Shown: one piece after another, positions 51,353-62,531 of the stretch
How the letters are laid out: every line of letters begins with the position of its first letter
Position numbering within the stretch: position 1 is the stretch's first letter
Source: Harmonia axyridis
Lineage: Eukaryota; Arthropoda; Insecta; Coleoptera; Coccinellidae
Assembly: GCF_914767665.1 (NCBI RefSeq)
Contig: NC_059502.1
Coordinates: 46,970,753-47,034,752, forward strand
Reading direction: 5' to 3'
DNA: 64,000 nt
Translations under genes and position numbers: made by a program
The notes under the pieces: model-generated
Told to the model about the DNA's origin: nothing
The model's database searches: none
What the model saw: only the letters and a program-made list of their open reading frames with translations

Positions 51353-53783
51353 TCAGCGGACATCATCAGCGGTAGAACATGTTGCCATTGGTAATGGACT
51401 CAGTTTGTTCAGAGGTCGTTGTATCATACCGGATTTGGTTTTAACATCAGCCACACGGCATACTCCATCTTGACCGGGAGTTAATTTAACAATTCGTCCT
51501 AGGTCCCACTTAAGGGGAGGTAAAATGTCATCTTTTATAAGTCCAAGCGAACCCTCTATGGGCATATTAGAAGATTTCAACCACTTATTTCTTTGTTGCA
51601 ACGTATTTAAATATTCATTTTTCCATCGACGCCAAAAATGTTGAATCATCTGTTGAATTAGATGCCATCGTTTCAAACGATTTATTTTGACATTCGCATA
51701 ATCGTCATCGGGAACGGCACTCAAGGGTTCTAATGCTTAGAAGTGCCCGGGCGTTAGCACTGACAAATCATTAGGATCTGAACTGATTGGTGTGAGAGGT
51801 CGAGAATTGAGCGCAACCTCTATTTGAACAAGAAGGGTATAAAATTCTTCATAAGTTAAAATCTGATCACCGATTACCCTTTTGAGGTGCGATTTCACGG
51901 ATCGGACCCCAGCCTCCCATAAACCTCCCATGTGTGGGGCGTGACCGGGTAAAAAGTGATGGGTAATTGTCTCATATTCAGCGCATTTTTGAACCAAGGC
52001 ATTCAATTCTCTACTCGCACCGATAAAATTACTCCCTCGATCCGAATAAAGATGTGAGCATCTACCGCTCCGTGCTACAAATCTACGCAGCGCAGCAATT
52101 AAAGCATCCTTGCTTAAGTCGGAGACCAATTCCACGTGAATGGCCTTAGTCGACATTCAAACAAAAAGGCATACATAGGCTTTGGAAGTTTTAACACCCC
52201 GGTGTCGACTCATGGTAAGAAAGAAAGGACTGCAAAAATCTATACCCGCATGAGGAAATATTTTCGATGGAGAAACTCGAAAATTCGGCATATCTCCCAT
52301 AACAGGCTGGGATACAGCAGGGTTAGTTTTCCAATACTTGACGCACTTTGAAATCTTGGAACGAATAACCTTTCGCGCAGAAAGAATCCAAAACTGCTGC
52401 GATAACAGGTAATGCATAGTAGTGATATAAATGTAAATGTAAATATTTCTTATGGAAAAAATCAATAAGCAGTTCAACAAGTCTTGATCTTGGGGGAAGC
52501 AAAAAGGGATGTTTTTTATCGTATGATAAATGTGCATGGGAAAGTCTGCCACCTACCCTTATAAAGCCTTCAGAATCGATGAAGGCATTTGATTTCTTGA
52601 AATATTTTGGAAACATTTTTGTTTCAAATATTTCTTGAAAATGTAATGTTTGTGTTCGCTTAACCAAAATTAATGTAGCGTTTTGAATTTCAGAGTAAGT
52701 AAATGAATTGCCAACCTTGAATTTTCTTTTGGCGTGATTAACGAATCTCATCATGTAACACAAGACTCTTCGAATAAATTCAAAACTTGAATGATTCAAA
52801 AGCAAGGAATCGATGAATTTCTCATCATTCACTGTAATAAGAACAGACCTACGTATCTCTTCTTTTGTTTCGAAATTATATTTGTATGCCCGGTTTTGAC
52901 CCAATTGTAGAAATTCAGGTCCTCGAAACCAGAATTCATTTTTATAAAGTTCAGATGGAAATAATCCGCTAGAGGCTAAGTCCGCAGGATTTTCACTAGA
53001 CTTTACATGCGACCAAGAAGATACGTCTATTCTTTCTTGAATAAAAGAAACGCGGTTGCCAACGAAAGTCTGCCATCTATGTGGAGACGAATGTAACCAA
53101 CCGAGTACAATTTCAGAGTCGGTGTAAGCTTGGATTAGTCTGAATTGCAGTTTCGAGTCAAAAATTTCCTCAATCCATGTCAAGAGCTTGGTAAGAAGTA
53201 CAGAGCCGCACAATTCCAACCGAGGAATGCTCAACTTTTTTGAACAAGGCGCTACCTCAGATTTACCGCACAAGAAAAATGATTCAATGTTTTTTTTATT
53301 ATTAATGACCCTGCAATACACTACCGCGCCATAACCTCGTTCACTGGCGTCACAGAAACCATGCAGTTCTGCCACCACACTTTGAGGAATACTTATAAGA
53401 CGATCAATGCGTACACGCGATAAGAGAGACAGTTCGTTTTTATATTTGGTCCAAACTCGTATGACTTCATTTGGTGGCTTGGTATCCCAATCTAACCCTG
53501 CCAACCATATTTTTTGTATCAGATATTTACACATGAATGTTATAGGTGTCAGAAATCCCAAAGGGTCGAAGATTCTAGCTAATTCGGACAATAATGTGCG
53601 TTTTGTACAACTTCGATCGAGAGGTTTAACGTCAAACTGAAAAGTATCAGTCTTTGGGTCCCAAATGAGTCCCAATATCTTAATTGATACGTTATCAAGA
53701 GAATGCGTTCCAGATGAAATGTGTTCCTCAGGAATGGAACTCAAAAATTCAGCGCTACTACTAGACCATTTCCGCAATTGAAA
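51353..53783 (-). pseudogene. BEL/Pao pol: RT thumb, RNase H, integrase and C-terminal domain
   Basis: On the minus strand from 53783: QLRKWSSSSAEFL, ILGLIWDPKTDTF, RIFDPLGFLTPITFM, GFCDASERGYGAVVYCR (RNase H first Asp), SIPRLELCGSVLL, AYTDSEIVLGWLHSSPHRW and SSENPADLASSG. These are the hallmark order of BEL/Pao. Integrase follows after a frameshift near 52430: MSTKAIHVELVSDLS (start of the catalytic core), LYSDRGSNFIGA (second Asp), HMGGLWEAGVRSVK (Glu), VALNSRPL, then the C-terminal domain WKNEYLNTLQQRNKW. Two in-frame nonsense codons lie near 52156 and 51735. Gag, protease and the RT palm are absent because the 5' part is replaced by a PLE fragment at 53784. Few disabling changes mean moderate age. 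Confidence 0.9.
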
Positions 53784-55190
53784 TTCAACTTTCGTGAGAT
53801 CTGTGTGATGTTTTATTTCATCCCATCGTTTTTCAATTATGCTTTTGGCTTTCTCCATCGGAGTGTTGGTATATAGACTCACAACATCAATTGATACCAA
53901 TTTTTCATTTTCTTTCAAGCTCACTGTATTTATGAATTGTTTGAATGTCCAAGAATAATTTATGTGGTATGCATTCTGGCCAATAATGGGTGAAATACAC
54001 TTGGATAAATATTTTGATAAATTTTAGGTAGGACTTTGAATACAGCTGACAATTGATCTTAATGGAATATTGTTTTTGTGAAGCTTAAGTAAACCGTAGA
54101 AATGGGGGAGGTACAGCGTTGTGTATTTTGAGACTGGAACATAGTTTTTTAGGTAGAAGATTTTTCATTTCCCAATTTTTTATTAATTCATTATTTTTCT
54201 TTAGAATTATTTGTGTAGGATTTCTCTTCAATCTTTTGTAAGTTTGTTCGTCATTGAGATGTTCCATTATTTTATTTTTATATTCACTTTTGTTCATAAT
54301 AACGGTTTTATTCGATTTATCTGGTGTCAGGATGGTGAGTTGAGGACTGTTCTTCAGAAATACTGTCGTTTCTTGGATTTTTTTATTCAATATTACTTGT
54401 TCTCTATTCTTCTTAGAATTTTTGTGTTTGAAATTAGTGATGGTATTTGTAATATCTGTTCTTATTTTTGTCGGTGTTTCTGGTTCCAGATTCATAATTG
54501 AAGTATCCAAACTTGCAACAATGCCCGTTATAGGTATGTCTTTTGTTTTATATTCTTTTCTGTAGTTTCGGCCCAAGCTTAAAACTTCCATGACTGTTTT
54601 GGATATAGTAGTGTTAGTGGGGTTAGTGACCCACTCTGTATGTGTGATATCGGTATTATCATTTTTGTTGTTCAATTCCTGTATTTTTTTTTCATTTGTT
54701 TGCTTTGGATTTTTTTTAATGTTTCCTATATTTTCATATTCTGGATATCAAGATATTGTCTAATGTTAGATAGTTGTACATTATTTAACTCCGACTCTGT
54801 ATGTTTAATTTCCCTTTCTAGTTTTCTCAGGTGTTTCCGTGTGTCTGTTAGAAGTAGATTGAGTGTTTTCAATTGGAAACAACGTACTGCACTGTCAAAT
54901 TTTACCCCCATTGAGTTGTCCAGGAATTTGATGTGGGGAAGACTAAATTTTAGAAATGTTGGACGTAGTTGTGCATTTTTGCATTGTAAAAGAAATATTC
55001 TCCTGTTTTTCAGCTTCGCATTCTTCTTTTTGATGTTCTAAAGTTTTTTCAAAGCTTATGATATGTACTCAGGATAGTTGTCACGAATAAATCTCATGTT
55101 GATGTTGTTTGTCTCCATTTTTTCACCCAGGAGCTTATGAATAGGAAAGGTAATATTTCTTGTGCTATATTTGATGTATTGAAAGTGTAA
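53784..55190 (-). pseudogene. Penelope-like element (family 6), N-terminal half, fused to BEL/Pao
   Basis: The minus strand from 54911 to 54085 has a Lys/Asn-rich N-terminal region with a coiled-coil stretch (LTDTRKHLRKLEREIKHTES), then LTILTPDKSNKTVIMNKSEY and KRLKRNPTQIILKKNNELI, the typical PLE fingers. After a frameshift near 54080, weakly conserved LRSIVSCIQSPT-like coding continues. RT motif A (KLVSIDVVSLYTNTP, about 53838-53899) is next. The frame then passes without a stop from VEF into the BEL/Pao QLRKW at 53783, producing one chimeric 533-codon frame. The nuclease half is missing from this strand. A hammerhead-like motif lies upstream at 55248-55290. Confidence 0.82.
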
Positions 55191-55247
55191 TTTCCTTGGG
55201 TTTAGAGCACATTGAAATTCAAATATTTATATTTTATTCAGTGAAAT

Positions 55248-55290
55248 GGACATATGTTTCGGCATAAATAAGCCTTTTTCAAAATTGTAT
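55248..55290 (-). ncRNA. Hammerhead-like motif of PLE family 6
   Basis: Minus strand: UUGAAAA core (55276-55282), extra A, short stem II GGC/GCC, GAAA (55257-55260), palindrome CAUAUG, then UC. After GAAA the pattern A-CAUAUG-U-C reproduces the A15.1, helix III and UH cleavage-site order if helix III forms between two RNAs. Confidence 0.5.
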
Positions 55291-55496
55291 ATGATAACAG
55301 TTGGACATCAACATCTAAAATATATTAAAAATTGATTATTATTAATTTTTTTTTCCTTATGTCTATGCTAACTTACTAGTCTAGCAGTATTCCTATAATA
55401 AAAATTGTACAAGTCAACTCGATAAAATTAAATCTTTACGAGGGTACTGTCAAATAAAATTTGATTAGCAATTCCATACGTGAAAAATTTATCAGA

Positions 55497-55870
55497 GAAA
55501 ATTAATTACATATTAAAAGACACGGACATAAAAATTGCACATAAATCCAAAAAAAATTTGAAACATCTCTACCCCAAGCTAAAATACAAAATTCCAAAAG
55601 ATAAAATATCCAATTGTGTTTAAAAACTAAAATGAAAGGAATGTTCAGGAGTTTACATAGGCTAAACATTCCAATATATAAAAGAAAGAATCAACGGCCA
55701 CAAATATGCAAAAAATTCAACAGCCTCAAAGAAACATGAATTAACAACTAACCATGGGTTCGACTTCGACAATTGTGAAATCTTACACAAAGAAACCAAC
55801 AGCAAAATTAGGCCTTTTCTGGAAATGATTTACATCCTGCAATAATATAAAACCTATCTGGAAGAGACAT
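55497..55870 (+). pseudogene. Penelope-like element GIY-YIG remnant
   Basis: The plus strand reads KYKIPKDKISNCV, a stop, then ECSGVYIG, a stop, FQYIKERINGHKYAKN, KHELTTNHGFDFDNCEIL and FLEMIYIL. This is a GIY-YIG nuclease with the Tyr-Ile-Gly retained but several nonsense changes. The orientation is opposite to the family 6 N-terminal half at 53784-55190, so the two are either inverted parts of one element or separate insertions. Confidence 0.75.
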
Positions 55871-55922
55871 CTGTGAATATATAGGAATCTTGGGTTAAAA
55901 TATATGTACAAGTCAAAGACTC

Positions 55923-56027
<105 letters not shown>

Positions 56028-56177
56028 TTACCTGATTAGCCAAGCACAGAAAGAGGTCATCCTAGGTACCACGCGGACAGTCAGAAGATTTCTTACTAGC
56101 TCTTGAGTACAACCTTGGTCGCTGTGGTGACCCGGTTGTCTTGGATCCATCCCGCTTGTCGGTGAATTAAAAAAAAA
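56028..56177 (+). mobile_element. R4/Dong-clade LINE subfamily C, 3' end (copy 1)
   Basis: Last codons LISQAQKEVILGTTRTVRRF and LTSS with a TGA, then 3' UTR ACAACC-TT-GGTC...GACC-C-GGTTGT, CCCGCTTGTCGGTGA and an A-run running into (TA)n at 56178. Emerges from (TA)n on the 5' side as well. Confidence 0.82.
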
Positions 56178-56178
56178 T

Positions 56179-56249
<71 letters not shown>
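56178..56249. repeat. (TA)n microsatellite
   Basis: TA tract with one AAA interruption between R4-C copy 1 and the short TIR element. Confidence 0.96.
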
Positions 56250-56252
<3 letters not shown>

Positions 56253-56853
56253 GGTGTTTCCTAAACATGCGGCAAAAATTCAGGGGGTTGTTCCTTGGAC
56301 TATTTTAAGCATGTTTTGTCCTTGGATGATTTTTGAAAAACCTCTTTGTTTCGAAGATACAGGGCGAACAACATTTTTCATATTTTTAAAATTAATAATA
56401 GTTTGAATAAAAATGCGTACCGCACTGTGTTTACTAAGTGGGTACAATTTATTTTTAAATTTGTTTAACAACATTCCAATTACTAAAAACGGCCAGTTTT
56501 TTGACTAAAAATTGATGTCCAGTAGAAAATGTGGAAGACTTGCGAAATCGGATCATTGCTGGGTGTAACTTAATAAGAAATGATCCTGGTGTTTTTGAAA
56601 GGGTTCGGCAGTCAATGAGGAGAAGATTGGATGCTTGTATGCTGGCTAGAGGTGGTCATTTTCAACAGTTTTTGTAGGTTGAGTTGAATTTTCATGTAAT
56701 TTTTCATAATAAAATGTTATTATCTGAAATTTTGTTTCCCCTATATCTTCGAAACAAATAGGTTTTTCAAAAATCATCAAAGGACAAAATATTCTTAGAA
56801 TAGTCCAAGGAACAACCCCCTGAATTTTTGCCGCATGTTTAGGAAACACCCTG
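56250..56853 (+). mobile_element. CAGGGTGTTTCC-type Tc1/mariner-like element, internally deleted
   Basis: A 604-bp unit starting CAGGGTGTTTCCTAAACATG and ending with its complement, with TA on both sides. Terminal repeats are about 150 bp with scattered differences. The middle (about 56517-56680, plus) still encodes the transposase C-terminus: VEDLRNRIIAGCNLIRNDPG, VRQSMRRRLDACMLARGGHF, QQFL and a stop. No catalytic residues remain, so it depends on a relative. A second terminal fragment of the family is at 45307-45562. Confidence 0.85.
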
Positions 56854-56865
56854 TATATATATATA

Positions 56866-59263
<2,398 letters not shown>

Positions 59264-59348
59264 ATTAGTTAACAGTCGTACTATAAATGTCTGCAATTTT
59301 AAGGGATATCGACTGAAGCGAGGTAGATTGAAATACTCTTTATTTCTT

Positions 59349-59388
59349 GCCTAGCTTTCGGAAAACTTTGTTTCCATCATCAGGGCCA
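59349..59388 (-). ncRNA. Hammerhead-like motif of PLE family 3 (3' repeat)
   Basis: Minus strand: canonical core CUGAUGA (59377-59383), extra U, stem II GGAAA(C)/G(U)UUUCC, GAAA (59356-59359), then GCUAGGC. The core matches the hammerhead consensus exactly. The cleavage-site strand is not found immediately downstream. Confidence 0.65.
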
Positions 59389-59548
59389 AAAATGTTGAGG
59401 TTATTCCTCAGTAATTACAAATAAACTTGAAAACATTGAGACAACAGTTCACAAGACAAGTAGTCAATTTTTAAAACGCAATAAATTATGCTTCGATAAA
59501 TCTAACCTTAAAATAATTGATCACAGAGTATACAAATCAGTCCACAGA

Positions 59549-62086
59549 TTATTCTGTCATAATGTTGTTCTTCTCTGACTTATTCATCCAACGGTCCATC
59601 ATAAAAATTTTTTTTCGTTCTTTAATGTTAGGGTATGTGAGTAGATAGGTATATACATTACTTAGTTTCTGTACGTCGGTCTTTTTATTTATTGGGTCTT
59701 TCTGGTTCCTTATGTTTATCATCTCGAGTATGAGTCTTTTGTTATACTTTTTCTGAGTTGCCACTATCTCTGCACTGTCGAAGTCAATCCTATGTCCTTT
59801 CTCTACCGCATGTATGGTTAAAGCACATCGCTGGTTGTTTTTTGTGATGTCACTTTTGTGTAAGGCCAATCTGCTTTTTAGCCACTGGGACGTGTGACCA
59901 ATATATGTGCACTCACATTCCGCACAATTCATCTTATAGACAACATTTGACCTAAGTAGTGTTGGTGTTTGATCTTTTATTCTGCTGTATAATCTTGAAA
60001 TGCTTTTTGTATTATACGTTGCTATCTTTATATTTTCCTCCTTGAAACAATTTTTGATCTTACTAGTCAAATCTCTAATATTTGGCAGGGAACCATATTT
60101 TGTGTTTTCTGGCATTCTGTTATCATCTCCTTCTGCTGCTTCAGGTGGTTTTGGTTCAGGTTTAGGTTGTTCTGGATTATTATTTGACTCGTACAATAAT
60201 TTGTTTAGTAATCCTCTCGGATAAGAGTTTTCTTGAAATATCCGGTATAATTTCTTCAGATTCGCATCCACCAAATCTGGGTGACAAATGTTCTTGATCC
60301 TGGCTTTCATTTCTTTAACACAATTTATTTTTACTTGTATTGGATGTTCTGACTGATAGTTGATGAACTTATTGGATGCTGAATTCTTTCTGTACCAGTC
60401 TAGTTTAATTTTGTTATTTATTCTACATACCTTCGTGTCTAAAAAGGGTACTGTTTTATTTTCATCTTCTCTCTCTATTGTAAATTGTATGTGTGGATCA
60501 TAGCTGTTGAAAATTTGTTGTATTTCATCTATGCCTGTGTGAGGCAGTGCAAGGATTAGGTCGTCAACAAATTTCTTCAGGAAAATGAGATTGAATGACA
60601 GCAACGGTATACATACATCCAGTAGATGGTCCATTACATATTGTGACAAGATCGGGCTAAGCTTCGATCCCATGGCGCAGCCAAATGTTTGCACATAGAA
60701 TTCATTCTGAAAGCAGAAGTAGTTGTTTTTTAGAATAAACTGTATTATCTCCATGAACAATGACTTAGGAATGTTGCAGTGTTCCTCAATTTTAGTCCAC
60801 TTTATATCGATTACCTTCAATACCAATTCATTGTAAATATTGCCAAATAAATTTATCACATCGAGTGATGCTAGCTCATATCCTTCTGGAATGACTAGGT
60901 TGTTCATGCATTTGGAAAACTCAAAGGTGTCTTTTATGTAGTACTCATTATTTCTTTCATATGCATTCGATAGAATATTCGCCAGAAATTCCGCCAAATT
61001 TGATGTTGGGCTCTGTATGCTAGCAACTATTGGTCGAAGTGGGTGTCCTGATTTATGAACCTTTGGATTTCCATAAACTTTTGGACAAACTGAGTTGTAG
61101 CATTTCATGGCCTTTGCTTGTTCTTTACTGATAGAGTTAGATTTAAAAAGTCTACTTACATAGTCATTGCATTTGTTTTGCAATGTGGTTGTAGGATCTC
61201 TCGGTATTTGTTTGAAACTTTCTGAATTTATTATTGTATACATTTTTTGAGTATAGTCTTCTCTGTCCATGGCCACAGTGACTGCTCCTTTGTCGCTATT
61301 AAGGATGATAAGATTTTCATTAGCTTTCAGAAATTCCCTTGCAATTCTATATGGTCTGTCTGTTTGGTACATTATGTCCCTATTTTTGTGAATATAACTG
61401 GCTATGATGCTGGATACTTTTGCTCGGTATAGGTCTTGATTCTTCTCAGTTGTCTTTTGAATAATATCTTCCACATCGGCAATGAGATTGTCCATCGATA
61501 TCTCCCCTACAGGTACAGCCATGCTGAACTTCGATCCTAACGATAGAAAATTTTCTATTTCTTTAGGAATCTGTATTGACGACAGATTCCTAAACCATTT
61601 TTCTTGATTCTTCCAATTTGGCTTATTCATCTCTTCCAGTTTTCCAATCTTTTTGATGTTTGTCAGTTTTATTATATGGAATCGTTTGTTGTATAGAATT
61701 CTCTGTCTTTTCTTAAACTCCATTAACAATTCTCGTGACATGATGTCCTTTAACATCCTCATAATATCCTCATTAGCTGTTTCTAAATGACTGATTCTTA
61801 AGTTTACATGATTAACCTCCAAGCGTGAGATAGAACTAGTTAACTTGTTGTTGAAATTATCGATTTTCTTATTTAGTTTTTTCCCTCCTTCAATTTCAAA
61901 AAGCTTCTGAACACTTTTAATGCTGTGATTTATATGATTAGGTACCAGATTTCTTCTCTTACACTCCAACAGGAATATTCTCCTATTTCGGGCAGATGCC
62001 AGCTTGATATTATTTGAGCTCCACCTTTTAAGTCTTGTTGCCTCTTCTTGTCCATAAGTTGTGGCGATGTCATGATAAAATCCCAT
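59549..62086 (-). CDS. Intact Penelope-like polyprotein, 845 residues: RT plus GIY-YIG endonuclease
   Basis: The ATG at 62086 (MGFYHDIATTYG) is the first Met in a frame also open upstream. Residues about 40-180 are basic and coiled-coil-like (KKLNKKIDNFNNKLTSSISR). RT: LIILNSDKGAVTVAMDREDY, YGNPKVHKSGHPLRPIVAS, motif A YELASLDVINLFGNI, motif B FGCAMGSKLSPILS, motif C KKFVDDLIL with FVDD at 506-509, VPFLDTKVC and ENSYPRGLLNKLL. A Pro/Glu-rich linker (QPKPEPKPPEAAEG) precedes the GIY-YIG nuclease: VVYKMNC, TYIGHT with Tyr 728, LKSRLALHKSDITK and TIHAVEKGHRIDF. All catalytic positions I can check are present and there are no stops or frameshifts, so this is the best candidate for an active element in the window. 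It presumably retrotransposes by target-primed synthesis into TA-rich DNA. Confidence 0.95.
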   Translation of the reverse strand: MGFYHDIATTYGQEEATRLKRWSSNNIKLASARNRRIFLLECKRRNLVPNHINHSIKSVQKLFEIEGGKKLNKKIDNFNNKLTSSISRLEVNHVNLRISHLETANEDIMRMLKDIMSRELLMEFKKRQRILYNKRFHIIKLTNIKKIGKLEEMNKPNWKNQEKWFRNLSSIQIPKEIENFLSLGSKFSMAVPVGEISMDNLIADVEDIIQKTTEKNQDLYRAKVSSIIASYIHKNRDIMYQTDRPYRIAREFLKANENLIILNSDKGAVTVAMDREDYTQKMYTIINSESFKQIPRDPTTTLQNKCNDYVSRLFKSNSISKEQAKAMKCYNSVCPKVYGNPKVHKSGHPLRPIVASIQSPTSNLAEFLANILSNAYERNNEYYIKDTFEFSKCMNNLVIPEGYELASLDVINLFGNIYNELVLKVIDIKWTKIEEHCNIPKSLFMEIIQFILKNNYFCFQNEFYVQTFGCAMGSKLSPILSQYVMDHLLDVCIPLLSFNLIFLKKFVDDLILALPHTGIDEIQQIFNSYDPHIQFTIEREDENKTVPFLDTKVCRINNKIKLDWYRKNSASNKFINYQSEHPIQVKINCVKEMKARIKNICHPDLVDANLKKLYRIFQENSYPRGLLNKLLYESNNNPEQPKPEPKPPEAAEGDDNRMPENTKYGSLPNIRDLTSKIKNCFKEENIKIATYNTKSISRLYSRIKDQTPTLLRSNVVYKMNCAECECTYIGHTSQWLKSRLALHKSDITKNNQRCALTIHAVEKGHRIDFDSAEIVATQKKYNKRLILEMINIRNQKDPINKKTDVQKLSNVYTYLLTYPNIKERKKIFMMDRWMNKSEKNNIMTE

Positions 62087-62186
62087 TTTGTGATATATTT
62101 GATTAGTTAACAGTCGTACTATAAATGTCTGCAATTTTAAGGGATATCGACTGAAGCGAGGTAGATTTAAATACTCTTTATTTCTT

Positions 62187-62226
62187 GCCTAGCTTTCGGA
62201 AAACTTTGTTTCCATCATCAGGGCCA
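62187..62226 (-). ncRNA. Hammerhead-like motif of PLE family 3 (5' repeat)
   Basis: Identical to the copy at 59349-59388 (offset 2838). It lies upstream of the ORF, so a transcript crossing both repeats would carry two copies. Confidence 0.65.
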
Positions 62227-62531
62227 AAAATGTTGAGGTTATTCCTCAGTAATTACAAATAAACTTGAAAACATTGAGACAACAGTTCACAAGACAAGTA
62301 GTCAATTTTTAAAACGCAATAAATTATGCTTCGATAAATCTAACCTTAAAATAATTGATCACAGAGTATACAAATCAGTCCACAGATTATTCTGTCATAA
62401 TGTTGTTCTTCTCTGACTTATTCATCCAACGGTCCATCATAAAAATTTTTTTTCGTTCTTTAATGTTAGGGTATGTGAGTAGATAGGTATATACATTACT
62501 TAGTTTCTGTACGTCGGTCTTTTTATTTATT

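Noticed and set aside
51353..51724. Separate small host gene at 51.35-51.72 kb
   Set aside because: The sequence is the C-terminal domain of BEL/Pao pol, separated from the integrase only by a nonsense codon.
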